DNA of 64,000 bases from Ctenosaura bakeri (GCA_948474755.1 CAOLHI010000481.1:1178001-1242000); one strand, 5' to 3'. Positions 11,690 to 23,472 are shown, counted from the first letter of the stretch. Numbers and translations are program-made. The notes: a model not told the origin generated them from the letters alone.

Positions 11690-11990
11690 AAGAAATGTGT
11701 CAACACCTTTAAGATTGACTGGTTTTTATTTTCACATGAACTTTCATGGGATAAAAACCCACATCTTCAGATGCAACACCCAGGACTGACAGGTGTTTAT
11801 CTTCATATAATCTCTCTTGGATATAAACCTACTTCTTTGGGTGCAATACCAAAGACTGACTGGTTTTTATTTTCCTGTGAATTTTCATGAATATAACCTC
11901 ACTTCTTCGATGCAGTATCAAAGACTGACTGTGTTTTATTTCCATATAAGCTTTCACGGATCCAAACCCAATTTTTTCAATGCAGTGCCG
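11690..11990 (+). repeat. Degenerate tandem repeat, about 70-bp unit, about four copies
   Basis: Each unit contains GACTGACTGGTTTTTATTTT-like sequence, then a CTTTCATGGATATAAACC-like and an ACTTCTTCGATGCAGTA-like segment. Units start near 11712, 11790, 11850 and 11921. The short open frames here are by-products of the repeat. Confidence 0.7.
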
Positions 11991-12224
11991 CACTCTAATA
12001 AGAAGCCACAGAAACAAACCTAAAACAAACATAGATTCATTTTCTGGCTTTTTAAGAGAGAGAATCAAACTATATCACTAATTTCCTGTCAGGTTTGAAA
12101 GTCAAAATAAACCATGAAAAAAAATTCTATGATTCTATGCTTTGTTTAGCTGCTGCTTGTGCAAACAGAAGTGGTCAGCAGTGTGAATGAGCATGGCAGC
12201 TTGTCCACAGCCTGCTAAGTCTAT

Positions 12225-12426
12225 GGGCCTTTCCACACTACACTGTTATAGTGCTATTATTCCACTTTCAACATCCTGTGGAATTCTGTGGTTTGCAGTT
12301 CACTGAGGCCAAAGAGTTCTCTGGCTGAGAATTCTAAAAGCCCCTCCCTAAACTGCAAACCCTAGGATTCCATAGGATGTAGAAAATGGAATAATAGCAC
12401 TATAACAGTGTGGTGCAGAAATGCCC
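12225..12426. mobile_element. Foldback DNA transposon, copy 3
   Basis: 202 bp; ends GGGCCTTTCCACACTACACT and the matching AGTGTGGTGCAGAAATGCCC. Long-form core present (GAGGCCAAAGAGTTCTCTGG). Flanks are TAT on the left and TAC on the right, a possible decayed 3-bp duplication. Confidence 0.85.
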
Positions 12427-12501
12427 TACAGCCTGACTTATCCAGATATCTGAATGTCTTAACTTGTAAGGAGCTCAGAAAGTCAACAGACTGCCACCTA
12501 C

Positions 12502-12564
12502 TTTCTTTCCTTCCTTCCTTCCTTCCTTCCTTCCTTCCTTCCTTCCTTCCTTCCTTCCTTCCTT
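12502..12564. repeat. (TTCC)n microsatellite
   Basis: About fifteen tandem TTCC units with slight variation at both ends. Confidence 0.95.
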
Positions 12565-12608
12565 TTCCCCTTTCCTTCCTCCTTTTCATGCTAGAAATTT
12601 GGAGACTG

Positions 12609-13516
12609 TGTTACCACAGTTTCCAGGCCGGACTTGAGGGATATTAGATATCACTTTGATATCAATAATTTGGCCTTCTTTACCTATTCCTCTCCACGTG
12701 CTGCGAGGTCCCTGGACAAGCTCACAGACAGGCACGGCCGCGAATCGCTGTAATATTCCCAACAAATACAGACAGGCCAGAAATAGCCATCCTGCCGCTT
12801 CAGGAGACCTCAAAGCAAGTACCCTATTATGTATGCACGCTACTTACAAAGTACTCCCTGCCCCAAGCAGGCAGCTTGATTAGACAAATCCTCATCTGTC
12901 AAGCACTCTGCTTTTGCATACTGGCTACTCTATTGACAATTCAGACTTAACTCAATCATGCTAAATTTTGACCTTTTGGAGGCTTTGTCTCCAGCCTGAA
13001 ACTCATTGTTTTCCACAAGTACGGACTAGCCTGTGGCCACATTTTTCCCTATAAAAACCCCTGACTTTGAGAGCTTCCTTGGATCGCTCCTGACTTCCAT
13101 CCCGCCTTGCTGCCGCTTTGCTTGGCGAGCCTTCCCCTCAGTCCCACATACTGAGAAACTTCATACCTATGAACTCTATCTTCAGACTTCCCGGGCTTCA
13201 GGACAGGTGTAGTATTACCCAAACCAACAATCTCCTCTAAAAATCCCTCTATCCCATACCAACCTTTATTTCCATAGTTATCTGCGTGAGTGTGCTGCAT
13301 ACACTGTTTGATTGTATTTTAATAAAACTACATTTATTATTCCACTTCTGTTTACTCCTTGACTCGGTGTGACCCCGTAGACGTTGGGTAAAAGATCTCA
13401 CTCCGTTGCCCTGCCTCTTGCATTGCTAGCTTGTGCTTTTTGCTAATTTCCCCAGCTTGTATAATTTGGAGTGCATTTAGGTGTCCCCCACGGGACCCCC
13501 AGAAATCAGGGTAACA
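12609..13516 (+). mobile_element. Solo LTR, type A, with 4-bp target duplication
   Basis: 908 bp, beginning TGTTACCACAG and ending CAGGGTAACA, with ACTG directly on both sides (12605-12608 and 13517-13520). The internal order is that of an LTR: a TATAAAA box at 13050-13056 in U3, then AATAAA at 13321-13326 before the 3' part. No internal element sequence adjoins it, so it is a solo LTR produced by recombination. Homologous to the LTRs at 27251-28122 (minus) and 28529-29370 (plus). The shared words CCTGGACAAGC and GGTGTCCCCC, and the TAACA end, suggest a Ty3-like or retrovirus-like family. Confidence 0.88.
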
Positions 13517-15481
13517 ACTGGTAGAAAATTTCATTTGCAAAAGCAGAGTTCCTCTTTGTGGGAACAGTGACTCGCATTTGTCCCTCTTATATCTCTGTAT
13601 GGATGCATTTGCATGTTTGTGTTGACAATGTTGTGTAGCAAAATTGTGGGAAATCCATTTCTGACACAAAAGTGATTGGTATTCCTTCAGCCAAGCATCC
13701 TGTCTCAGCCTGATGTACCTCACATGGTTGTTGAGAGGATAAAATAGGGAGGAAGAAGTCCATAAACTCCACTTTAAGCACAATGGAAGAAAAGTATGAT
13801 ATAAACGTGACTAATGGCACACACACATCCATGCTTAGCCCAATGTGGGTGAATCTGAACTTGGAGCCTGTGGCCAAAAGAATGCCATTACTAATAGATG
13901 GCACTTCAAACCTGCCATTCCCATTACAACTGACAAAGCGATTTTATAAATGCATCTTCCAGCACTGAACTACACTATGCATATTAACTTTAAAGCAAGA
14001 CTGTCTCTTTTGTGTCCATGGAGCTTCTTCTCAGATATGTGTACATAAGTTTAACGGTGTAATTCCAAGTCAAAACAGTAGGAATACATTAAAACACCAA
14101 CTTCAGAAACAATTGAAGGCAGAAAAATACAAAGCAGTGGTTACAACATACTTAAAAAAATATGCACATATAAAATCTGAAATGCCTACTATAATATGAT
14201 CAAAAATATATTGGCTATATAACTGTCCCTTTTTATCTCTTTTTTTCTCTCTTTCTTATTTTAAGAGATTAAACAAATAACCATTCTGTAAGAAATGTAT
14301 GGGAGTGCATCTGCAAGCAAACAGTCGATACATTTCTCTTTGGACCCTGGGGATCTTACAGTAATCTGGCTGAGAATCTCCCTCTTACATTACTGTACAA
14401 GGGATAACATATATCATAGTGTTTAATATCTTCATCTTGACCCAGCCCACAGGGGACAATGTGGGGTCTTTTCAGGGTACTCCTGCTGCAGACGGATGTG
14501 TGTCACAGACTGCAGCCTCACTTTCTTCTCTGCAGAACTCATGGAGCAGCCAACTAGAAACAAAAAGCCATTTCTGGAGTGTTTTCAACACGTGGAAGAT
14601 GCAGCGAGTATCAGAAAGCCCATATAAATAATCAGCGTTTACATGCTCTTCTCAGAGGCCGCCTGCATGACTTGAAACCTATTATATAACACTTGTGCTC
14701 AACAGGAAAGCTTCTGCATTACACTGTACAGCTTTCTTAGTACCTGTCTAGCACTCCCTTGCCACCCTCCGCTGGCTTAATGGAAATTACTTACCAGGAT
14801 CAATCGCGGCACTGTGGAGAAAGACGGTGGCTGCACACTAGGGATGCCATGTTACTGCAGTTTGCAGTTTATTCTAGTCTGCAGTTCTCTGTGCAAGATG
14901 CATTCGCTGCTGCCTCTGTTTCGGAGCAGGCAAAGAGGATAGCAGAAAACATCCAAAAGCCATTATCATACATGCCTGTGAAGAAAATACATCACACATT
15001 AATGCTCAAGCTTTATGCCTCAGCCATCTGACATCCTCGTGGGGTGAGATGGGGGCACTCTCCCTCTCGGGTTAAACACAATTGCTTCTCTCAGCATTTC
15101 AGTAGATTAGAACACATCTGCAGAGCTATTCTTCTACAGGTCAAGGAACTGCCTCACATATTGTGGCTTTCATAGAGTCCCCCGTTTCTTATGCATTCCT
15201 AGTCTGCATGCCCGTACTGTATCTCATCGTGTTATTTTATTTATAACCCCATCTTTGCTGCAAAACTGGGGCTCGTGGCAGTTTACATAATAAAAAGAAA
15301 CAAAAAGAAAATTGCAAATACATAAAAACATAATAAAAATTAGGCTTAAAACGGCACTAAATTATCTATAGAATTAACACTCCTTGACACTTTTCATACT
15401 CTCCAGCTGTCCTGAATGACAGGGACAGTCCCAACTAATCTTCCACCAACCCACCTTTTCAGGTGCTTTCAACATGTCCCA
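13517..15481. other. Intergenic, mostly unrecognised
   Basis: Around 13685-13805 is a SINE 3' part (TGTACCTCACATGGTTGTTG, then GAGGATAAAATAGGGAGG). The rest is AT-rich, with no supported exon. A short frame at 13783-13968 has no recognisable motif. Confidence 0.5.
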
Positions 15482-15561
15482 GGCCATTTTCCACACTAGT
15501 GCTATGATTCTACTTTCAACATCCTATGAAATCCTGGGGTTTGCAGTTTACTGAGGGACCT
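15482..15561. mobile_element. Foldback DNA transposon, left-half fragment (copy 4)
   Basis: Reads GGCCATTTTCCACACTAGTG, then CTACTTTCAACATCCTATG and GGGGTTTGCAGTTTACTGAG, then stops matching. Only one arm remains. An antisense SINE fragment follows at about 15600-15740. Confidence 0.7.
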
Positions 15562-16139
15562 TGGGTTTTTGCTTTTTTTACTATTATTATTCAGAGGAAA
15601 CTAGCCATTTTCTTCTTCTACAGCTGAGACAGTATGACTTGTCCCAGATAATCCAGTGCATTGCCATGGCTGATTGGGATTTGAACTCTGCTCTCCCAGA
15701 ATCCTAGTCCAACACTCCAACTACTGCAGCATACTGGCTCCTCCCCAATCTCTTTTGTTTTACTCCAAAACAAATCAAAAAATGCAGTTTGTAGGGATGA
15801 GTAGGATCAGAAATGGGGTGGCGTGGCATATCCATGGCTGCTCATCCTGAATGTAATGATCATACTATACTTTGTGGGGACTCTGCCTTGAGAAGTTGTA
15901 GGTTTTGCAGGGCCAGGCATCACTGCCTCTCTATGATGCTTCTTTTTAAATGAACATTAAAATAATCCATAACAATCCCTAACAATCATTCTCAAAAGAA
16001 ACAAACAAGGTGCATCTATTATATTAAAGCATTCTTCCAAATCATTCAACATTCTCACTTGACTTCTTCCCGAGTGAGAGGCAATAAAAAGTAGAATTCA
16101 TAAAGCATTGTCTAACGAGCAGATATATCTTTGGTACCT

Positions 16140-17330
16140 GTGTATTAAATCCTACTCTCAAAAGTCAATATTCACCATTTTAATATCTCCCCAAAGATTC
16201 CTGAAATAAGCAATCACATTGTCCCAGTCTTTGATGAAGCTTTCAAACTTATTCCCTCGTAAAACATAGGTAAGGCCCTTTTCACACGCGGGCGGCAGAA
16301 CGGGGCAAGCCATGCCAAAACGGGGCTTACTTTGTTCTGTCACCGCACAGAGCATCGCGTTTCGCTGCTCCACACATTTGCAGCGTCCGGCGACGTCCGC
16401 GGTGCTCGGCAGTGCCCAAAATGACGGATTTTGACTGGCAGAGCCTCTCCACCAATCGGAGAAGCTCGCCAGCCAGAAATCCCACCCCCCGCCAGATTTG
16501 CAGGGATGCCCTTTCGCGCGTCCGCAAATCCACACGGGCGCTGCGACAGGGCTGGACAGGGCTGCACGCCCTGCACTTTTTGAAAACCACTTGAAAAGTG
16601 GTTTTCAAAAAGCACGCGGCGCCGGCACTTCCGGTCGCCCTGGTGTGGATTGGGGTGTGGAACTACACAAAAGTAGTCCGTCCCAATCCACGCTATGGTG
16701 TAGACGACCTCCGTGAGAGGTTGCTCTTCACCATTTTTTTTACCCAGTGTGAAAAGGGCCTCAATCTATCCATTTGCATCACATCAAATAATTTCATCTC
16801 CCAGTCTATTGAGGGGAGAGGTTTTTGTTTCCACACTTGTGCTATTGCCATTCTAGCTGCCGCTGTCATATAGAACAGCAATTATCCAGGTTTTTCTCTA
16901 ACTCATCATTTGTTACGGATAACAAATACAATTCAGGAGTCATTTCATATTGAAAACCTAAGATTCTTTCCATCTGAGTGTGTACAGCATTCCAATTGTT
17001 TTTTTACTTTTTTGTATGTCCACCATTGATGATAAAAAGTACCTATTTCACAGTCACATTTCCAACACTTATTTGAATAATTTTGATAAACTTTTGACAA
17101 TTTCTCAGGAGTCAGATACCATCTCATGTACATCTTGTACACATTTCCTCTAATATCCTGACACACTACAGCTTAATGTCCTTGTCCATATTTTTTCCCA
17201 TTGCTCTAGAGGTATTGGATGTCTATGGTGATTTGAAACACTTCCTCCTTGACTCCCAGTAGGTGCTACAAGACTGCAGGCAGCTGAAACCACAGAAAGC
17301 AAAACCATGGATGAGGGGGAACTACTGCAC
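16140..17330 (-). mobile_element. L1 LINE ORF2 C-terminal fragment, interrupted
   Basis: The minus-strand translation near 16945-17166 reads MYMRWYLTPEKLSKVYQNYS followed by NKCWKCDCEIGTFYHQWWTY, the C-terminal L1 ORF2 pattern (WYxTPEKLxKIY, CW.C....GTFYHxWWxC). A further piece with FESFIKDWDNVIAYF lies at about 16160-16260. Between the two is the GC-rich transposon at 16274-16760, so it inserted into the L1. The frame is broken. Confidence 0.85.
16274..16760. mobile_element. GC-rich DNA transposon, copy 1
   Basis: 487 bp, with terminal inverted repeats GGCCCTTTTCACACGC on the left and AGTGTGAAAAGGGCC on the right. The flanks are TAA on the left and TCA on the right, resembling a 3-bp target duplication with one change. 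The interior is CpG-rich and contains a perfect small hairpin at about 16577-16611 (TTGAAAACCACTT and its complement). Open frames in it overlap in several registers and show no protein motif. Confidence 0.8.
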
Positions 17331-17491
17331 AATGTTTAAAAGAAAAGGGGGAAGAGGAATCTTGTGCACTTTTAAGACTGATCTATTTTAGTGTGAGCCT
17401 TAAAAGTGCTGCCAGGTTGCCCTCCCGTGTTTTTCAGTGTGAGAGAGCCAGTGTGGTGTAGTGGCTTGAGCTTTGAATTATGGCCCTGGAG

Positions 17492-18034
17492 ACTTCGCAC
17501 GGGCTTTCTGTTGCGCGAGAGCCCCCTGAGCCTCGCGGGAGTGGGAACGTCGCTCTGCACGACGCACTCCCACTTCCGCCGCGCTCACGGGGCTGCAGCG
17601 GCGCGATTGCGGGTTTTTTGATTTTCACCTCAAAGTGTAAATCACCCGCGCTCGCGCAACGCTCCCGGCGCGCGCGCGCACTTACCTCCTGTGCGGAGCG
17701 TCCGGGAGGCGGCCGGGTTGCGCTTCCTTCCCTCCGCCCCTGCGGAAGGATGGGGTGGGGCGGGGCGCTAGCGCAGCAGACGCACAGCCTCCTGCTTCGC
17801 GCGCGGGGGGGCGGACGTGCGAGCCTCCTGCTTCGCGGGGGGCGGACGCGCGAGCCTCCTGCTTCGCGCGGGGGAGGGCGGCTCGCGCGAGGCGCCTTCT
17901 CCAGGAGGCTGCCGCTTCCCCTCCTTCCTTTGCCTGCGGAAGGAAGGAGGGGGAAGTGGCAGCCTCCCGGAGAAGGCTTCTCGCGCGAGCAGCCCTCTCC
18001 CGCTCGCGCGAGAAGCCTCAATGCGAAAAGGGCC
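17492..18034. mobile_element. GC-rich DNA transposon, copy 2
   Basis: About 540 bp, very CpG-rich. It is homologous in order to the element at 59489-59915: CTTCGCACG, then GACGCACTCCCACTTC, GCGCTCACGGGGCT, CGCTCGCGCAACGCTC, GCACTTACCT, and the end GCGAAAAGGGCC. The left terminus is shorter than in the other copies. It contains the internal short repeats at 17775-17880. Open frames on both strands (up to about 205 codons) are low-complexity Arg/Ala/Pro-rich shadows of GC-rich DNA. Confidence 0.75.
17775..17880. repeat. Short tandem repeat, about 27-38 bp unit
   Basis: GAGCCTCCTGCTTCGCG-type units with GGGGGGCGGACG-like spacers, about three to four copies inside the GC-rich transposon. Confidence 0.75.
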
Positions 18035-18252
18035 CAAGTCTGATTCCCCATCGGCTATGGAAACCCACTGAGTGACCATGAGCAAGTCATACTTTCTCAG
18101 CCTCAGAGGAAGGAAAAGGCAAACCCTCTCTTGTCAAGAAAACTCCATGATAGATTCACCTTAGGGTTGCCATTAGTTAGAAATAAATGGGTTATTCTGG
18201 AAGGTTTGTGGGAAGGGAGTAAAAGATTGTTTGTGTATTTGTATGTGCCTTC

Positions 18253-18373
18253 AGATTTCCTGTTCAGCCATGGAAACCCACTGAGTGACCTTGGGTGCAT
18301 CACACATTCTCAGCTCCCAGAAAATCTCTTAGGGTCTTCATAAGTCAGAAATGATATGAGAGCACAAAACAAC
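18253..18373 (+). repeat. Partial tRNA-derived SINE
   Basis: TTCAGCCATGGAAACCCACT, then GAGTGACCTTGGGTGC and CATAAGTCAGAAATGATATG, the 3' two thirds of the SINE family at 2534. The pol III box region is missing. Confidence 0.65.
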
Positions 18374-19156
18374 TACAAATTTTAGTGTGAGATTTTATGA
18401 AAATCAGGTCACTTCTTCAGATGCCCTAATAGAGTGATATTAAAGCCGCAGCAGGTCTCTAAACACTGTTATACTATTCTGGGAGTCATAATACAGCATA
18501 TCATTAATATAGTATTATGACTAACAACAGAAACTCATGAGATTTTCATGCTTGATATTGGAGTCATGCACTCATTGTCCCTTCACTAATATGCCAGAAC
18601 ATGATGTTGTCTTTCTGGTCAATTCCTAGCATGGTTAATCTGGAACAAACAGCCATTTTCACATCCCTGGTCATAAATCCAACAAGAAAAAAGAAATTTC
18701 CCCTCCTTGTTTCTGAAAGACGTGCAGTGATACCATATCCATCACTGCATGGGAAATTCTCTATGATAAGATTGCAACATCTGAATTCCCTTAAGGGCAA
18801 ACCGGAGCCAACATTTGGCTATTGTCTTGAGGCAAAATAACTACATAAACTAATACGTGTAATAATGCATCGTTGGGACTAAGAAGATAATTAAGGGGGC
18901 TGGGATTTTTATGAATTGTGGCTTTTTCCCAAGAGATAACGGGTGAGAAGAGATGCTTCAGTTCTCATCGTTATTCCGGGAATATAGAATTCAGAAAAAA
19001 ATGAATTTCTATTTTTTTTTTTAAAAAAAAATTGCATTTATGATTTAGAAGTACTTAGAACGGCCACTTTTTCCCACAGTCTGCAATATTTCAATATTTT
19101 CACAGTAGAGGACGCTGGATTAACCTCTGTCTACCCTTTTTTAAAAAGGCTAGTTC
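18374..19156. other. Intergenic, nothing recognised
   Basis: AT-rich with a poly-T/poly-A region near 19010-19030. No exon or repeat family identified. Confidence 0.45.
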
Positions 19157-19595
19157 AAGCCAGTGTGGTATAGTGGCCTGAGCACTGGACTTTGGGCCTT
19201 TCCACACTACACTGTTATACTGCTATTATTCCACTTTCAATATCCTGTGGAATACTGGGGTTTGTAGTTTAGGGAAGGGCACTTAGAATTCTCAGCCAGA
19301 GAGCTCTTTGGCCTCAGCAAACTATAAACACCAGAATTCCACAGGATGTTTAAAGTGGAATAAGAGCACTATAACAATGTAGTGAGGAAAGGTCCTATGA
19401 CTTTGAAATCCAGGGTTCAAATTCCCACTTAGCCATGGAAACCCACTGGCTGTGCTTGGCAAGTCACACAGAATCGCTCAGCCTCAAAGGAAGGCAGCAG
19501 AAAACCTCCACTGAAGAAATCTTACAAAGAAACTCATGTGACAGGTTTGCCTTTAGGGTTGGCATAAGTCAGAAACAACTTGAAGGCACACAGCA
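19157..19595 (+). repeat. tRNA-derived SINE split by a foldback element
   Basis: The head AAGCCAGTGTGGTATAGTGG (19157-19193) and body AGCCATGGAAACCCACTGGC, then GGCATAAGTCAGAAACAAC (19396-19595) are separated by the foldback element at 19194-19395. Confidence 0.8.
19194..19395. mobile_element. Foldback DNA transposon, copy 5
   Basis: 202 bp; ends GGGCCTTTCCACACTACACT and TAGTGAGGAAAGGTCC. Flanks are TTT and TAT, consistent with a 3-bp duplication carrying one change. The host is a SINE, so the insertion is younger than it. Core sequence is in the opposite orientation to copy 3 (GCCAGAGAGCTCTTTGGCCT). Confidence 0.87.
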
Positions 19596-19830
19596 ACACA
19601 GCAATATTAGTATCTGGTTGCAGCCAAAACAACATCTTAAAAGTCCAACCTTTAAAAAGCTAACAAATAGCATTATGACTTATTTTGGTTGAGCAAACAA
19701 CACACCTATGCCAGATTTAGTTCTACTGAATGGAAATCCATCAACCTCAAAAAGAGACTCACTGAGATTTTTAAAAACATTGTGGCATATTTAAGTCTTT
19801 ATCCTTATTCCCCTCTCTGTGTCTCCCAAT

Positions 19831-20032
19831 GGCCATTCCCACACTACACCGTTATAGTGCTATTATTCTACTTTCAACATCCGGTGGGATTCTGGTGGTT
19901 GTAGTTGACTGAAGCCAAAGAGCTCTTTGGTTGAGAATCCTAAATGCCCCTCCCTAAATTGCAAATCCCAGGATTCCATAAGATGTTGAAAGTGGAATAA
20001 TAGCTCTATAACAGTGTAGTGCGGAAATGGCC
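19831..20032. mobile_element. Foldback DNA transposon, copy 6, TSD AAT
   Basis: 202 bp; begins GGCCATTCCCACACTACACC and ends GTGTAGTGCGGAAATGGCC. AAT stands directly on each side (19828-19830 and 20033-20035), an exact 3-bp target duplication. Long-form core present. Confidence 0.9.
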
Positions 20033-20274
20033 AATATACCATTCAATGATGAAACAGTATATTATCTCTATATTGCAAGTAAAGGGAATTAATGTTTTGC
20101 CATCACAGGCAGCCTAATAATTAATTTAAATAAATTGAGTTTTTGAAAAGAGGGTTACAAGAATTGCCCAGGGATCTCCTGCATTGTTGTCTTGTACTCC
20201 ATATTGCAGGTGGATGGGGTGGAGTGTGTGACTGAGGCAATGAAACAAGCAGAAAACAACTCTGCACGGGAGCT

Positions 20275-20355
20275 CAGTGTCCCCATTAACAACTTTCGCC
20301 ATCTTGATCGCACTCTGACCTTGCTTGGCCACGTGTGTCCCCGGGTTCATCTGAA
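20275..20355. repeat. Dispersed repeat of unknown class, copy 1
   Basis: Shares words such as GCACTCTGACCTTGCTTGGC and CACGTGTGTCCC, and a GAAATGCTGGAGG-like end, with 22610-22690 (CACACTCTGATGTTGCTTGG, CACGTGTCCC, CAATGTTGGAGGG). Class not recognised. Confidence 0.6.
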
Positions 20356-20663
20356 ATGCTGGAGGATGTAAAGGTCTTGAGGGTCACATTTCAGAGGTGA
20401 AAAAGGGCAAAGGAAGGGAGAGCCAGATGCGTTTCTCACCAGTTAGGACAACTTACCCATTGAGTATGCACAGCTCAGATCTGTCCATGTCTGCCCCAGG
20501 AGACCAACTATCCTGCCTACAAAGCACAGCTTCATATATATCTTAGACCACTGCTTCTTAGACTATCTGATGTGGGGGTGTGGCAGGCCCTTATTTTTCA
20601 CTAGATTGGTTTTGCGGTTCCAACCTAATAAGGCACCATGACACTATCACTTAACCCTTAGGG

Positions 20664-20964
20664 CAGGGTTTTCCAAACGGTGTGCTGTGACACGTTAGTG
20701 TGTCGCCTGAAGTGTGTAGGTGTGTCACCTACAATCTTGGAAATGTATGTTATTATTTATAAATCATATATTTTAAAAAATATATGAAAGGTTTTCATGA
20801 GATATCTTGTGTCCCCATAGATTTTGTTATTACAATTTATGTATGTGTCTGTATCTCTTATAAGGGGTTAATACAACTTTTGGTTTGCTAGTAAAATTAC
20901 TGTGTTACAAAATGATGCATGTCTAAAAAGTGTGTCACCAACATGAAAAGTTTGGAAAGCTCTG
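20664..20964. mobile_element. hAT-like nonautonomous element
   Basis: About 300 bp, with inverted ends CAGGGTTTTCCAAAC and GTTTGGAAAGCTCTG. CAG...CTG ends are typical of hAT elements. The 8-bp flanks are CCTTAGGG and AGCTAGGG, identical at the last five positions, suggesting an aged 8-bp target duplication. A truncated relative is at 4275-4425. No coding capacity. Confidence 0.7.
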
Positions 20965-23189
20965 AGCTAGGGTCTTAAGTGTCTCATTCAGACCCAAATG
21001 GTTTATTTATGGTAGTGTGTTCTTATCAGTGATGTTAGACAACTCAGGCCAATTCAGTAATTATAAAACAAACTGTATCTTCTATTGTAGCAATATTAGA
21101 AATAAAATATCCTGTTTTTATATACAGTATGGTGTTGTTACATTAACCAGTTTATACTTCTGACAGTCAATGCCAATAACTCCCAGCCTTAGACACCAGT
21201 TCTCTGTGTCTTTTCTTCAGCTGTTTAAACACAACCCAGCCACCCCCTCTGGCCAAGATCTCACTGAAAGCTCTCTTTTAAACAGAACATCTGCTTATAT
21301 GCAATTCCTCTCATCTATAAGCCCCTCTCAGACACACCATTGTGCTGGGTTTCACTTTTAAGGTACTATTTCTGTTGTTTAGCAACCCACTATCAAGTTG
21401 CACTTGCATTCCAAGGAGCTGGCTCCCAAAGCGATGTGAGGATGGCATTCTTTTTCCTAATGTATCAGGGACCATCCCATATATCTACTCATTTCTGCAA
21501 CTGTTTCCTGGAAACTCTCCACAGGCCAGCAGCCAATGGATCACAGAATGGCATTGTGCCATGTTGGAGGACCACTGCTGTAGACCGCAAATGGGACACT
21601 TCTAGACCTCTATATATTTTGGACTTCTGTTCCCATAAGCAAAAGCCACCATGGTCAATAGAAAGGGACTGTGGATATTGTAGTGAATTGTCAAAGATTC
21701 TTCCAGTCCAACTGTAAGATAATTCTATGGCAGCTTTCACTCAATGGAAGCTCTCATATGCCCTGGCTCCAAATGAACTCCAACCAGCCTGCCAGAAGTC
21801 TCAAGAGTGCCTTTTCAAAAAGCAAAATTACAGCCCAGGTTTGTTATTTATTCAAACTGACAAAAGCAAAGATAATTTGCCGACACCTTATTTTAGGACT
21901 GTAGTGGTAGGCTGTTTTCCAAGGCTGACAATGAAAATAAGAACCATTTCAAATGGCAGGCTTTGAAATGTACCCTCTTCCATCTTTTTTTTTTTTTTTG
22001 ACGTGAAGCCTCAAATAATGATCAGGACTATCAATAATTATTTGCTTCATGGTAGCAGCTGGAGGGGAGCTGACAGCTATTTTAAATAGAAAAATGATAG
22101 AGTACAGACTGTAACAGTCAACCAATAAACTCAGCAACATATTTTAAACCACAGTACCCAGTTAGTTGAAGGACAGGTTTCTTTTAGGGCAGAACTAAGA
22201 TGGAGTCAGGGTGGATTCTAGGAACCAGAGTACAGTAAGAATTGGTGGGCCATGGAATCTTGCAGTCTTTCCAGTAGCAGTCTACAGTGCTCAAACTCGG
22301 TGAGGTATGTTACTAGACAAACTGAGAACTGCCACAACTACTGCATATCCTTCAACGGTTCCAGTTTAATGAATCCTGTCTTCCCATTTTTTCAGTCATT
22401 TTCAAAATGTACCAGTTTCTCTCTCTTCCTCCCCCTTTCCCCACCACTTAATTCAATTGCTGCAAACTGAGTTCAAAATGCAAAAGTACTTTATACCCAA
22501 TTAATCCAGAAGGGAAGAGAGGAGAGAATGGGGCAGAATCTTGCCCTTCCCTGTAGGCTCAGGCAAAAGGAAACTGCTACATCCTTTCCTACTTGATGTG
22601 TTCTTTCTCATTAATCACCTTTGCCACCTTGTCCACACTCTGATGTTGCTTGGGCACGTGTCCCAGTCTTCATCTGTGCAATGTTGGAGGGTATGCTATT
22701 GAAGTCCAAGCTGCAGACAGATATAGTCCACAAAAGTAATTTTCCCAAGCTCCAATTGAAGGAAGATTCAACTGCTAGTCCAGCTGGTTTACACATGTCA
22801 ACCTGCAGAGAATATCATCTTCTCCTTCACCTCAGGCAGCAAAATGTCTTGGGCCAGCCCTGTCTGAAAGGTTCCCTTTCCTCACTCGCATTATCCTTTG
22901 AGAATATTTCCTATGTGTTACCTTCCAGAACTGTTGGCTCTGCTAGCTGGAGCTTATGGGAGTTGCAGTTCAACACATGTGGAGGACATCAAGTTGGGGA
23001 AGACATCAAGTTTAGAAGCAAGTCTCCTGTGTACCTTTGTTGACATGGGGGAAATGACAGTATTGTCACCTCTGCCAAGCTGGTACCAATCCAGATATGC
23101 CGAGCCACCGCATCCATCATTCTTGGTGGGAAATAGTGGGAATTGCAGTCCGATACATTTTGAAGGCACTGGCTTAGGGAAAGTGATAC
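20965..23189. other. Intergenic, no supported gene
   Basis: Open frames of 80-140 codons occur at 21340-21740 and 22621-23043, but none shows a known motif or good splice borders. The second copy of the 20275 repeat is at about 22610-22690. A poly-T run is at about 21985-22000. Confidence 0.5.
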
Positions 23190-23190
23190 A

Positions 23191-23243
<53 letters not shown>
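23190..23243. repeat. (GAT)n microsatellite
   Basis: About eighteen perfect ATG/GAT trinucleotide units. Confidence 0.95.
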
Positions 23244-23289
23244 AGTGATGATTAATATTCTGCCTTTTCTCCAGTTCAGGCCTTAAGGT

Positions 23290-23472
23290 TCTTTGTTGTT
23301 GTGTGCCCTCAAGTTGTTTCCAATTTAAGCCAAACCTAAAGCAAACCTATCATGGGTTTTTCTGAATCTGAGAGTATCTGATACACTCAAGGCCACCCAG
23401 TAGGTTTCCATGGCCAAGTGGGGAATCAAATCCTGGTCTCCAGGGTCATAGTCCAATGTTCAAACCACTGGC
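23290..23472 (-). repeat. tRNA-derived SINE, antisense
   Basis: Starts with the complement of the tail (GTTGTTGTGTGCCCTCAAGT), passes GGTTTCCATGGCCAAG and ends in the box region. Same family as at 2534. Confidence 0.75.

Larger units (their letters stand above)
17445..18187 (+). repeat. tRNA-derived SINE split by a GC-rich element
   Basis: The SINE head GAGCCAGTGTGGTGTAGTGG (17445 on) and the body CTGATTCCCCATCGGCTATG, then GAAACCCACTGAGTGACC (18038 on) flank the GC-rich DNA at about 17492-18034. Same SINE family as at 2534. Confidence 0.75.

Noticed and set aside
17434..18085. Long open frames (up to about 205 codons) on both strands in GC-rich DNA
   Set aside because: Frames open at once in several registers, Arg/Ala/Pro/Gly-rich, inside a transposon recognisable from its other copies; no domain and no splice context.
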